35,881 nucleotides of DNA from a virus: IMG/VR virus record IMGVR_UViG_3300027980_000072, positions 1 through 35,881 of that record, one strand, 5' to 3'. How positions within the stretch are numbered: position 1 is the stretch's first letter; the number at the start of each line of letters is the position of its first letter. Below, piece after piece: positions 28,693-35,881 of the stretch. The notes beneath the pieces were generated by a model. The model had not been told where the DNA came from, searched no databases, and saw only the letters and a list, made by a program, of their open reading frames with translations. The position numbers and the translations under genes are program-made.

Positions 28693-28719
28693 GAGCACCC
28701 TCAATTAAGATGGGTGCTC
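28693..28719 (+). terminator. Hairpin after the packaging genes, possible terminator
   Basis: A perfect 8-bp stem GAGCACCC/GGGTGCTC with an 11-base loop starts 16 bases after the stop of the small membrane gene. It is followed by AATCTGTATTTAT, only mildly U-rich, so termination may be partial. This could set the ratio of packaging to capsid transcripts. Core sequence as in hairpins near 1.33 and 15.70 kb. Confidence 0.5.
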
Positions 28720-29165
28720 AATCTGTATTTATATGAAGATGCAGAACGGGCGCGATAATATTGTTACTCTGGTAACCACCATTCCCTAAGGTAATGTGAC
28801 TATTGGTCCTTTGTGATATTTCTTCTTCTTTTTTTATTTAAGTTACTTGAATTTATTTGGTTTTGATCTTCTTCTGTTGATTAGTCTGTTGCAAGCTTGC
28901 TTGCGAAACAGCGGCGAAAATTTGATTTTCGTTCGACTTTCCCTGTTCCCTTGACCTTATCCTTTGACCCCGTTGCCTTTGACCTTCATGCTTCAAATCG
29001 ATTCTTTATTGTTTGCTTATTCGTTTGAGGGACTGTTAATAATAGGCGATTCGAGAGGCAAGAAAACTGCCGATATTTCTATCATTTTATTGTGTTGGTT
29101 GCGATTACTATAATCTTCGCGTATATTCGCACACATGGTGCGTATGAAAATAAAAAGGAGGGAGG
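28720..29165 (+). ncRNA. Gene-free 450-base block with many hairpins; candidate structured RNA or long leader (R3)
   Basis: No frame with a start and binding site. Structures on the plus strand: CTGTT-GCAAGC-tt-GCTTGC-g-AACAG (28886-28911), CGAAAAT/ATTTTCG (28915-28931), GTTAC/GTAAC near 28760, GGCA/TGCC near 29070, and CGCAC/GTGCG (29128-29142) just before the protease binding site. In between, a C/T-rich part repeats CCTT(T)GACC three times (28949-28984). It shares the 14-mer GTTCCCTTGACCTT with the minus strand of block R1. It could be an abundant non-coding RNA, a regulatory leader of the capsid operon, or carry a late promoter. Confidence 0.42.
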
Positions 29166-29171
29166 CAACTT

Positions 29172-30374
29172 ATGCCAGATGATATTAAAGATCTATTAAG
29201 AATTTCAGAACAACTGGGCATCACGGGTTCAGTTATTGGTATTGAAGATGAACAATCAATAAATATACCAATTGATGAGCGATTAGACATAGACCAAATT
29301 GTTGTAGATGGTGACACTAAGCCAGTATTTGTTATCGTAGAAACAGTAAGATCGGATACAGCATCACGTAACGGTCGATTATTTACTGAACGTTCGGTAA
29401 TGGATATACACAATCAGACTCCTGGAACAATGGGGTATCTTGGACATCCTGATCCATCTAGGGTCGGATTTGAATTTCGTGATCCACAATCTATCTTTGT
29501 AGGTTCGATCTTAGAGACAGAGGGTGGAATTTTACGTGCAATATCTAAGGCCTACATTTTCCCTGAATCGCCGCTGAGGCAATGGGTACCAGCATCAATC
29601 GCCGCTGGAAATCCAATTGGAGTTTCAGTTTTCGGAGATGGTCAAGGTAGACCTGATCCAATCTCGGGTAATGTTATCATTGAGAGGATGCATAACCTAG
29701 AATCAATAGATTGGACCAACCCTGGCACTCAAGGAATGCTAAATTCCGAATCACTAAATGTCGTAAATGAAATGGACCAAAATGGTCAAAATAATCAAGG
29801 AGGTAGTAAGGATATGGAAGTTGGAGTAAAACTCGACACTATTACAATTGCTGAATTAAAGCAAGCTAATCCTACAATCGTTGACAACATTATTGCTAAT
29901 ATCTCGATTGCAGAATTACAGCAACACAATCCAAAAGTTGTAGAGAAAATCCAAGATGAAGTTAAAGTTTCTGAGATTTCACTTACACTTAATGGTGAAG
30001 AAAAGAAAGTATCATTGAAAGATGTACAATCTCATATCGACGCAAGAGATATCGTAATCAAAGAAATGACAAATGATAAGATTGCAACTGAAATGGCAGG
30101 TCTTGTTGAAACTAAGATTACTGAGCTAGTTGAAGAAGATTATCGTGATGCTGTTAAAAATCGCGTAACAAAGAACAATTATGCTGATGAAGCATCTTTA
30201 GTTGCGGCTATTAATGAAGAAGTGACATTTATTGCTGAATTAGCTGGTAATATGGGTCCTGACTTTAAGAAGCCAAAAGGTAATCCACAACGTAAAAATA
30301 CTGGCGACGATGCATCTGCGATTGCTAATGGCATTTTAGCAGGTCTTGGCGTTAAAACAGGTAAGGAGGCATAA
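29172..30374 (+). CDS. Prohead protease with C-terminal scaffold domain
   Basis: 400 residues. The N-terminal half resembles T4 gp21-type prohead serine proteases: MGYLGHPDP (H92), SIFVGSILETEGGILRAISK, and NPIGVSVFGDG with candidate nucleophile S152, then IERMHNLESIDW. After an Asn/Gln-rich linker the C-terminal part (from about residue 215) is charged and helical, as scaffolds are. It would assemble the prohead core and then digest it. The ATG follows AAAAAGGAGGGAGGCAACTT. The internal start at 29814 probably yields the free scaffold. Protease family assignment is by motif spacing. Confidence 0.75.
   Translation: MPDDIKDLLRISEQLGITGSVIGIEDEQSINIPIDERLDIDQIVVDGDTKPVFVIVETVRSDTASRNGRLFTERSVMDIHNQTPGTMGYLGHPDPSRVGFEFRDPQSIFVGSILETEGGILRAISKAYIFPESPLRQWVPASIAAGNPIGVSVFGDGQGRPDPISGNVIIERMHNLESIDWTNPGTQGMLNSESLNVVNEMDQNGQNNQGGSKDMEVGVKLDTITIAELKQANPTIVDNIIANISIAELQQHNPKVVEKIQDEVKVSEISLTLNGEEKKVSLKDVQSHIDARDIVIKEMTNDKIATEMAGLVETKITELVEEDYRDAVKNRVTKNNYADEASLVAAINEEVTFIAELAGNMGPDFKKPKGNPQRKNTGDDASAIANGILAGLGVKTGKEA
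29814..30374 (+). CDS. Nested scaffold protein from an internal in-frame start
   Basis: 186 residues starting at M215 of the protease frame (MEVGVKLDTITIAELKQANP). AAGGAGG lies 10 bases before this ATG, as strong as the sites of ordinary genes here. The product is acidic and helical, with repeated IAELKQANPTIV / IAELQQHNPKVV units, consistent with a scaffold core. Phage lambda makes Nu3 from inside the protease gene C in the same way. Internal initiation is inferred from sequence. Confidence 0.65.
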   Translation: MEVGVKLDTITIAELKQANPTIVDNIIANISIAELQQHNPKVVEKIQDEVKVSEISLTLNGEEKKVSLKDVQSHIDARDIVIKEMTNDKIATEMAGLVETKITELVEEDYRDAVKNRVTKNNYADEASLVAAINEEVTFIAELAGNMGPDFKKPKGNPQRKNTGDDASAIANGILAGLGVKTGKEA

Positions 30375-30377
30375 TTT

Positions 30378-30779
30378 ATGGACAACTATAGATTAGGTGA
30401 AGGTAATTTAGTATCATCAGGTGAGCCAACATTCAACCCAGATGACCAATTCTTTCTAATTGCTAATGGAGCAATCAGTAAAGGAACATTTATCCAACTA
30501 GAAGGTTCAGCAGATGGTGAAGTTGAAACTGCGGCAGACAATGCGGCGGCTCCAATTGGTATTGCATTCTCTGATTATGCAGATAATGAGAGAGTTACTG
30601 CTGATACTAGAGCATATGCTTCTGTTACAGCTGTTGGAGCAGTAACACGTGGTGCTAAATTAGGTGTTGCGGCTGGTGGTCTTGTTAAGACTTATGCATC
30701 AGGTGCATCAGTTGGTACTGCATTAAATACAGCGGCAGACACAGAAGAAGTACGTTTTGTAGTTAACATTCAAGTCTAA
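30378..30779 (+). CDS. Capsid decoration/stabilising protein (probable)
   Basis: 133 residues, beta-rich and Ala/Gly-rich, with the layout of small capsid cement proteins (DUF2190-like): NGAISKGTFIQLEGSADG, APIGIAFSDYADNERV, ASVTAVGAVTRGAKLGVAAG, and a terminal strand VRFVVNIQV. It sits between protease-scaffold and major capsid genes, the usual place for a decoration protein. The ATG follows AAGGAGGCATAATTT, which overlaps the previous stop. Confidence 0.7.
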   Translation: MDNYRLGEGNLVSSGEPTFNPDDQFFLIANGAISKGTFIQLEGSADGEVETAADNAAAPIGIAFSDYADNERVTADTRAYASVTAVGAVTRGAKLGVAAGGLVKTYASGASVGTALNTAADTEEVRFVVNIQV

Positions 30780-30798
30780 TTAATGGAGGTATATGAGC

Positions 30799-31665
30799 AT
30801 GGGTAATCAAGCAATCGATTATAAGAACTTAAGAATTTCTGAATTACACACTCGAGCTGATTTTGCATCTATCATGACTCAAGTAATTAATCCATTACTT
30901 TTGTCTGGTGTAACTGAGGAACCATCGCTTTTTGAGCAAATATTCAGAACATTCCAAGTAGGTAAATCTACTATTCAATTCCCATTCCTAGACGGTTTGG
31001 TAGTTGGTAAAATTACAGAAGGTGAAGAAATTCCATTCACTTATATTGGTTATGGAATCAAGACTATTACTGTAGAAGATTATGGTATTAGAGTTGGTTT
31101 TACACGTCAACAAATCCGTGAGGATGAACTTGATTTAATGAGATATACAGCCGAAGAGGTTGGTCGTGCTCATACTAGAACTAAAAATATGGTTGCATTC
31201 GCGGCTCTTGAAGCTGGTGCAGGTAACTCTGCGGCGGCGGCAACTCCTGGCACATTAGCTCTTGTTGACATTCGTGCGGCTAAATTGGCTGGCTCAAAAT
31301 TCGTAGAAGCTAACACAGGTATCTTCCGTCCAGTACAATTTACACATCTGATTGTAAATCAAGAACAACATGATGATCTATTACCAGTTGACAATAATAC
31401 TATTCCACCAGGAATTGTGTTAAATTTCGAAACTGGTGAAATCAGTGGTGTATTAGGTTTACGTTTAGTAATAACTAACTGGATTACTGCTGGTGTTGCA
31501 TTAATTTTGCGTGCACAGGAGAGACTGTTATATCTTGTACGTGAATCGATCTCAATTGACAATGCTGAAGTTTTTGCAACGGCGGCCGAAGAAATTCGTA
31601 CGATCGAAGCATTTGGTTTTGCAATTCTTGACTCGAATCACGTATATAAAATTACGGGAGCATAG
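30799..31665 (+). CDS. Major capsid protein, HK97 fold
   Basis: 288 residues from ATG 30799, which has GGAGG at 9 bases; the ATG two codons earlier is only 3 bases from it. Capsid-like features: SELHTRADFASIMTQVINP, a long beta-hinge region (STIQFPFLDGLVVGK, GEEIPFTYIGYG, TITVEDYGIRVGFTRQQI), FRPVQFTHLIVNQEQ, and a C-terminal strand set with EIRTIEAFGFAILDS. Position after scaffold and decoration genes supports it. It forms the shell of the head. Confidence 0.88.
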   Translation: MGNQAIDYKNLRISELHTRADFASIMTQVINPLLLSGVTEEPSLFEQIFRTFQVGKSTIQFPFLDGLVVGKITEGEEIPFTYIGYGIKTITVEDYGIRVGFTRQQIREDELDLMRYTAEEVGRAHTRTKNMVAFAALEAGAGNSAAAATPGTLALVDIRAAKLAGSKFVEANTGIFRPVQFTHLIVNQEQHDDLLPVDNNTIPPGIVLNFETGEISGVLGLRLVITNWITAGVALILRAQERLLYLVRESISIDNAEVFATAAEEIRTIEAFGFAILDSNHVYKITGA

Positions 31666-31677
31666 GAGGAATAGAAG

Positions 31678-32049
31678 ATGCCAGAAACTAATAAAGAAAA
31701 AGCAACTACTCCAGCTGAAAAGCCGGAAGTTAAGCCAACTGCTAAACCTACTGCTAAAAATCCAATGGATGAAAAGCAATATTGTCATCTGATTACAATG
31801 GTACGTAGAGGCACATTCACAGACCGTAAAGGTCGTGTATGGCGTGGAGGTTCAAAACCAAAACATGTGCCAGCAATTTACAAAGGCGCACTCAGTGAAC
31901 GCCAAATCCATACGGATTTAAACCAAGAAGCATATCTTGAAAAGAATGATGACATCAGATGGATGGTAGATAACAATGAAATGACAATTTCTACTATCGA
32001 TAAGCAAAAAGGTGAAAAATTCGAGCAACCAAATATCGAAGTTGAGTAA
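31678..32049 (+). CDS. Head-associated protein of unknown function with Lys/Pro/Thr-rich N-terminus
   Basis: 123 residues. The first 30 are repetitive (AEKPEVKPTAKPTAKNP); a compact domain follows with YCHLITMVRRGTFTDRKGRVW and an acidic C-terminus. It lies between the capsid and connector genes, so it is probably a minor head or connector protein. The ATG follows AGGAGGAATAGAAG. Confidence 0.7.
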   Translation: MPETNKEKATTPAEKPEVKPTAKPTAKNPMDEKQYCHLITMVRRGTFTDRKGRVWRGGSKPKHVPAIYKGALSERQIHTDLNQEAYLEKNDDIRWMVDNNEMTISTIDKQKGEKFEQPNIEVE

Positions 32050-32062
32050 GGAGTGATGATTG

Positions 32063-32485
32063 ATGGCTGTTTCATTGGAAGATATTAAAGCCAGAGTACA
32101 GCATTTAGTCGATCGCATGAACAATCTCATAGCCGATGATCAAACAATTGATATCGATATCTGCGTATCACGTGCAATTGCTGATGCGCAGGTCGATATA
32201 TCATCATTAGACCCTGATAGCAAGTTATTTTTAGCACTTGAGATCAGGGTCATGTACTATGTAGTATACGAAGCACGATTTACTATCATGCTAGATTTCC
32301 GCATAGATACAGGTAATGAAGGTCGTGAAATCGATAAGACTAAGAGACTGGATAATCTTAAAAAGACGATGGATGATTTAGATCGTCAGTATAAAGTAGC
32401 AATTAATGCCGCTAGATCAGTATCTGGTATAGTGTCACTTAGTGGGCGTGATACTGTAGATCTAGGAGATATTAGTACAGGATGA
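32063..32485 (+). CDS. Head-tail connector (adaptor) protein
   Basis: 140 residues from ATG 32063, with AAGGAG 9 bases away; a TTG one codon earlier is not needed. The protein is helical (LEDIKARVQHLVDRMNNLI, FLALEIRVMYYVVYEARFTI, LDNLKKTMDDLDRQYK), like adaptor proteins that bind under the portal. Position fits. Its stop overlaps the next start (ATGA). Confidence 0.68.
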   Translation: MAVSLEDIKARVQHLVDRMNNLIADDQTIDIDICVSRAIADAQVDISSLDPDSKLFLALEIRVMYYVVYEARFTIMLDFRIDTGNEGREIDKTKRLDNLKKTMDDLDRQYKVAINAARSVSGIVSLSGRDTVDLGDISTG

Positions 32486-32955
32486 TTCTTAGTACTGCGG
32501 AACGTACTCAACTGGATAGAGATATCAGAGAATCAATCGTTAGTTATGGATATGAAGTCATATTAGTTGATAAAGTTAAACCAACTGATACATCAGCTTC
32601 ATGGAATCCTGTATTTAATGAGGTAATTGGCGATTATCAGTTTAACATACGACAGAATATTCCTGCAGGTCTTTATAATGACACTTATAGAGATCAAACA
32701 CGTGATGTCGAGGTATCTGGATTTGAAAATATGGGTAGGACATTATGTAGTATACCATATAAATACATGTTAAATGATGTACTAACTGATATTCCAGTTG
32801 AATTAACAACTATTGTAATCTTTGAACATGATTTGACAACCCACTATCAGATTACTGATTATAGATTTAACAATGGTGAACATCGTACTAGATTATTAAG
32901 AACAGACGGTGATGACAAGATCATTGATGCTGTAAAGGTGGCGTTAGGGATATGA
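32482..32955 (+). CDS. Head closure/neck protein (probable)
   Basis: 157 residues. The ATG overlaps the preceding stop in ATGA, so it is read by coupled translation. Beta-rich, with NPVFNEVIGDYQFNIRQNIP, PYKYMLNDVLTDIPVELTTI and HYQITDYRFNNGEHR, similar in character to stopper or head-closure proteins. Assignment is by order in the cluster. It overlaps the next gene likewise. Confidence 0.6.
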   Translation: MILSTAERTQLDRDIRESIVSYGYEVILVDKVKPTDTSASWNPVFNEVIGDYQFNIRQNIPAGLYNDTYRDQTRDVEVSGFENMGRTLCSIPYKYMLNDVLTDIPVELTTIVIFEHDLTTHYQITDYRFNNGEHRTRLLRTDGDDKIIDAVKVALGI

Positions 32956-33431
32956 GAATAAACTTTAATACAGGTAGGGTACAATCCCGGGTCCATGGTG
33001 TCGATCGTACTATCCGAAATTTAGCATACAATAATCAGAATGTACTACGCGCGGCACAAGAAGGTTGTGTCATGGCGGCGAGACATTTAAAATTCAAAAT
33101 ACAAGCAAAATTCGGTAAGTATCAACAAGGATGGGCACCACTATCAATAGCTTATAGATTTAGGAAATTAGCCAAATATGGTACCACTGGTAAACCTCTA
33201 ATCGCAGAAGGTAAGATGCAGTCTTCATTTTATATTAGAGAGCCACAGAACAAGCGGATCACTGCATCAGTTGCGTCTGATGATCCAAAACTTAGATTTC
33301 ATGTTAGTCCAGGTACTGGGTCTCCAGTTCCTAAACGTGATCCTGTATTTCCAACAGTTGAGGAAGAAGAAGATGCAATGCATAAGATCATACGGCGTAG
33401 AGTTGGACGCGCTGTGAATGGGAGGGGATAG
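32952..33431 (+). CDS. Virion morphogenesis/tail completion protein, HK97 gp10-like
   Basis: 159 residues, basic. GVDRTIRNLAYNNQNVLRAA, VMAARHLKFKIQAKFG, GWAPLSIAYRFRKLAKYG, PLIAEGKMQSSFYI and PKRDPVFPTVEEEEDAM match the pattern of gp10/virion morphogenesis proteins, including the typical W-x-P-L-S and L-x-x-x-G-x-M-x-x-S elements. It joins head to tail. The ATG overlaps the previous stop (ATGA) with only a weak binding site. Confidence 0.78.
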   Translation: MRINFNTGRVQSRVHGVDRTIRNLAYNNQNVLRAAQEGCVMAARHLKFKIQAKFGKYQQGWAPLSIAYRFRKLAKYGTTGKPLIAEGKMQSSFYIREPQNKRITASVASDDPKLRFHVSPGTGSPVPKRDPVFPTVEEEEDAMHKIIRRRVGRAVNGRG

Positions 33432-33433
33432 AT

Positions 33434-34066
33434 ATGGGAATCGCAGATAAACCTATATTGCCAGCAATTGATTTTAATTTTGAGATGTCTATACTCAAAC
33501 AATTGGGTGACAGATTAAATGATAGTGCGATTGAGGCTCTATATCCTATTCTAGACAGAGATAATCTTGTAATAGCAATTGCATATCCGGAAGATTTTAC
33601 AAAATTCCAAAAACCATCTATCATTCTGCAGAAAATGAATTGCATGATAGATAAAATAGCTCTCGGCAACTTCTTAGGTGTTAGAACAAATGCTAATGAG
33701 GAAGTCGAAGATGTTCACGGTGTGGCCTATAAGATGAATTATCAATTTATAATTAATACACGTAATAATACAGATAAATGTTTATTACATGCACTGGTTC
33801 TCGACCACTTCTTAACGAAGAATAGAATTGATAATACAGGTGATTTTACATTATATGATTTCACTGGAGATGTACATACACCAGTCGAAATAGGTACTAT
33901 CCAATTATTGTCTGGATTTGATGGAGTTTCACTTGCGAGCAATAATAACAATGATTACGCAGGAACGATTTCATTCGATTCTCATGTAATACAAACCGAT
34001 GTTCCCACACAAAGTTTCGTTGATCTTGCGTTGGGGTATGACATCAATTATACTATAACGTTATAA
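33434..34066 (+). CDS. Tail terminator/neck protein (probable)
   Basis: 210 residues, directly before the tail sheath, where contractile phages place the tail terminator. No strong motif: the C-terminal half is beta-rich (YKMNYQFIINTRNN, GDFTLYDFTGDVHTPVEIG, YAGTISFDSHVIQ). The ATG follows GGGAGGGGATAGAT. Confidence 0.58.
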   Translation: MGIADKPILPAIDFNFEMSILKQLGDRLNDSAIEALYPILDRDNLVIAIAYPEDFTKFQKPSIILQKMNCMIDKIALGNFLGVRTNANEEVEDVHGVAYKMNYQFIINTRNNTDKCLLHALVLDHFLTKNRIDNTGDFTLYDFTGDVHTPVEIGTIQLLSGFDGVSLASNNNNDYAGTISFDSHVIQTDVPTQSFVDLALGYDINYTITL

Positions 34067-34078
34067 AGGAGGTAAACA

Positions 34079-35140
34079 ATGCCAAATAAAATTATTGGTT
34101 CGAGTGAGATAGTCTCCGGCGTCATTCAGCCAAGTCCTGGTATTAAAAGAGTTTATATTATTGGTGCCAAAGGTACGGCTGGTTCTATGACAGATCTACA
34201 GTCAGAGCTTACAATCAGCAAGGATGATGCCGAAGCAAAAATCGGTACTGGTACAACGATACCTGATCTCGTGGAAGCTGTTATAAATAATGGTGGTCGT
34301 GAGATATATCTAACCACTATCGACACAGTTGAGGTAGAATTAGATGATAAGTACAATGCGGCACTAGACTTAATCTCAAATGATGATGCTAGACAATCAA
34401 TTATTATACTTGATATTGCGGCTGAGGCTACAGTTACGGTAGCTATTAAAGCATGGCTGTCATTAATGGAGACAGCAAATAGACATCGTTATTATATTCC
34501 AGGAATTGTGGCAGGAGACGATACAATCCCAGAGCACAAGACTGCGGCATTAGCATTTGCTGATAAACGTATTATTTATCCAGGTACTACCACTCTTGAG
34601 GCTGGTGGCGGTGATACATCAGGTACAATTCAAGCCGCTCGATTTGCGGGTATATTCGCATCAGAAACTGCAGATCCAGCATTGCCACTTAATAGTGTAG
34701 TAGTTCAAGGTCCAATTGGTCTCAAGGATGTAATTACTACAGTTGTAGCAGATGATTTGGTTGATAATCAGGTCACAGCGATGATAGCCAATGGTGGTAA
34801 CATTGAAATATACCGTACGGTTACAACATCTACAGATGCTAATTACGAGGCATTCACTACTGTATTGACTGAGGATTATACACTCGATAGAGTATTAACT
34901 AGACTTAAGACTGATTTCAAACGAAATAAGAAATCTGATAGAATACTTAATGCTATTAGAGATTCTGTTATTGATGAACTATTGACTGTTGAAAGCTTAG
35001 AGATAATTGAAGACTTTGATCAAGATTCAGTTGTAGTTAGGGCAGATCCTCAGGATAGCTTCGGCGCACTTGTTGATTATGCAATCAATATTGTTACACC
35101 ACTCTATACGCTTACTGTTAAGCAGAATCTTACAATTTAA
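34079..35140 (+). CDS. Contractile tail sheath protein
   Basis: 353 residues, compact for a sheath. Characteristic regions: N-terminal VYIIGAKGTAGSMTDLQSEL, LVEAVINNGGREIYLTTI, RHRYYIPGIVAGDD, and the C-terminal conserved core VLTEDYTLDRVLTRLKTDFK, with DSVIDELLTVESLEI. The C-terminal LYTLTVKQNLTI fits the strand that links sheath subunits. It contracts at infection and identifies the phage as a myovirus. The ATG follows AAAGGAGGTAAACA. Confidence 0.9.
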   Translation: MPNKIIGSSEIVSGVIQPSPGIKRVYIIGAKGTAGSMTDLQSELTISKDDAEAKIGTGTTIPDLVEAVINNGGREIYLTTIDTVEVELDDKYNAALDLISNDDARQSIIILDIAAEATVTVAIKAWLSLMETANRHRYYIPGIVAGDDTIPEHKTAALAFADKRIIYPGTTTLEAGGGDTSGTIQAARFAGIFASETADPALPLNSVVVQGPIGLKDVITTVVADDLVDNQVTAMIANGGNIEIYRTVTTSTDANYEAFTTVLTEDYTLDRVLTRLKTDFKRNKKSDRILNAIRDSVIDELLTVESLEIIEDFDQDSVVVRADPQDSFGALVDYAINIVTPLYTLTVKQNLTI

Positions 35141-35151
35141 GGAGGTCCAGC

Positions 35152-35580
35152 ATGAAGAAACTTAATATGAATCTCCAGCTATTTGCTGGACAAGGTGTTA
35201 AATTAACAACATCGGATGACATATTTATCGAGGTAAATAACGTCCGAGTTGCTGGTGTACAAAACTACAATGTTGATTTTACATCTAATAATAAACGCCA
35301 TGATGCATTTGGTCAACGCGATGGTATTGGTTGGTCAGAATCTGAGCAAGAATATACTATTACATTGACTAGACTTTATCTAGAAGATACAGCCATCAAT
35401 GATGGTCTTGACTTCTATGATATCGTTAATGAACAATTTAATATTGTTATCGACAAAAATGGCAAACGTACAACTTACTCAACATGTTCAATACAAGGCA
35501 TTAGAGAAGTTGGCGATCTTAAACAATCAGTTATGGAAACATTGACTGTACAAGCACTTACTCGAACAAAAACTAGCTAA
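35152..35580 (+). CDS. Tail tube protein
   Basis: 142 residues following the sheath gene, the size and position of tube proteins of contractile tails. The N-terminus MKKLNMNLQLFAGQ carries the LQLFA sequence often seen at the start of structural proteins of phages from Bacillota. The rest is beta-rich: VKLTTSDDIFIEVNNVRVAG, WSESEQEYTITLTRLYLED, TTYSTCSIQGIREVGDLKQS. The ATG follows AAGGAGGTCCAGC. Confidence 0.88.
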   Translation: MKKLNMNLQLFAGQGVKLTTSDDIFIEVNNVRVAGVQNYNVDFTSNNKRHDAFGQRDGIGWSESEQEYTITLTRLYLEDTAINDGLDFYDIVNEQFNIVIDKNGKRTTYSTCSIQGIREVGDLKQSVMETLTVQALTRTKTS

Positions 35581-35602
35581 TTAAAATGAAGGAGGTACTG
35601 TT

Positions 35603-35881
35603 GTGATTAAACTATCAAGTTTGAGACGTGACGTGCCTCCTCACTCTATGCACGAATTCAAGGATGGGAACGGGAAACCAATTTTTGAATTTGCTATCGT
35701 TCTATTAAATATGGAACAGATTCGTAGATGTGGGGAGCAGGTCGTATTATTTAACAAGAATAATGAGGTTGATGATCCAAATTATAGTGAGGTAATATTT
35801 AATATTAACCTAGTATATCATTGCATGAGACAGCCAGATAATTTAGACATGCATATAGCAAATGGGATTGATGAGATCCAA
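35603..35881 (+). CDS. Probable tail assembly chaperone (3' end outside window)
   Basis: First 93 residues from GTG 35603, 7 bases after AAGGAGG; the frame runs off the right edge. The product is MIKLSSLRRDVPPHS, FKDGNGKPIFEFAIVLLNME and then helix-rich (NLVYHCMRQPDNLDMHI), in the way of XkdN-type chaperones that follow the tube gene. In many phages this gene contains a second, frameshifted product, but that region is not in the window. Confidence 0.55.
   Translation, partial: MIKLSSLRRDVPPHSMHEFKDGNGKPIFEFAIVLLNMEQIRRCGEQVVLFNKNNEVDDPNYSEVIFNINLVYHCMRQPDNLDMHIANGIDEIQ

Noticed and set aside
28949-28984. Triple CCTT(T)GACC repeat as an iteron-type replication origin
   Set aside because: Only three imperfect copies in a C/T-rich stretch with uneven spacing and no adjacent AT-rich unwinding region or initiator gene.
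1-35881. tRNA genes, CRISPR arrays, insertion sequences, integrase or attachment sites
   Set aside because: I looked for cloverleaf-like T-arms, regular spaced repeats and transposase/integrase motifs and saw none that I could support.

Overview
The window is part of the genome of a tailed dsDNA bacteriophage with a contractile tail (sheath and tube genes at 34.1-35.6 kb). It very probably infects a member of the Bacillota. Evidence seen in the sequence: AT-rich DNA, strong AGGAGG-type ribosome binding sites before nearly every gene, and early promoters that match the vegetative consensus TTGACA-N17-TATAAT. There are no ribosomal, transfer-RNA, integrase or transposase genes, and nothing points to lysogeny.

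Layout. Everything from 1 to about 23.75 kb is read leftwards (minus strand); everything from about 24.0 kb to the end is read rightwards. The divergent junction is at 23.73-24.01 kb. From right to left on the minus strand: (i) 17.6-23.7 kb holds small, mostly unrecognised early genes, arranged as short units behind four near-identical promoter modules (P1-P4), each followed at once by a 5' stem-loop. (ii) 12.6-16.6 kb holds a divergent sigma-factor-like gene, zinc-ribbon proteins and members of an unrecognised gene family marked by a [KV]SGQx[STK]KP signature. (iii) 9.5-12.6 kb holds a Cas4/AddB-type nuclease with a predicted Fe-S cluster, and a membrane coiled-coil protein apparently joined to a 3D-domain cell-wall protein by -1 ribosomal frameshifting. 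(iv) 4.1-9.1 kb holds a secreted alpha/beta hydrolase, ThyX, a deoxynucleotide kinase-like protein and a PurZ-type adenylosuccinate synthetase homologue. (v) 0-2.6 kb holds a gp32-like single-strand binding protein, a PD-(D/E)XK resolvase-like nuclease and the start of a UvsW-like helicase.

The plus-strand half is a standard head-tail cassette: small terminase, large terminase, portal, a small membrane protein, a roughly 490-base gene-free stretch rich in hairpins, prohead protease with nested scaffold, decoration protein, major capsid protein, head-tail connector genes, tail sheath, tail tube, and the start of a probable tail assembly chaperone.

The most notable biology is the ThyX-kinase-PurZ cluster. 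PurZ has Ser in place of the catalytic Asp of PurA, which is the hallmark of enzymes that make 2-aminoadenine (Z) deoxynucleotides, so this phage may carry a Z-substituted genome. Other notable points are the A_AAA_AAG frameshift site, the repeated promoter/operator/stem-loop modules, the multi-copy SGQ gene family, three gene-free blocks dense in nested hairpins that may be structured non-coding RNAs, and a probable membrane-protein gene with an AUU start. All functions rest on reading motifs by eye; no database search was possible.
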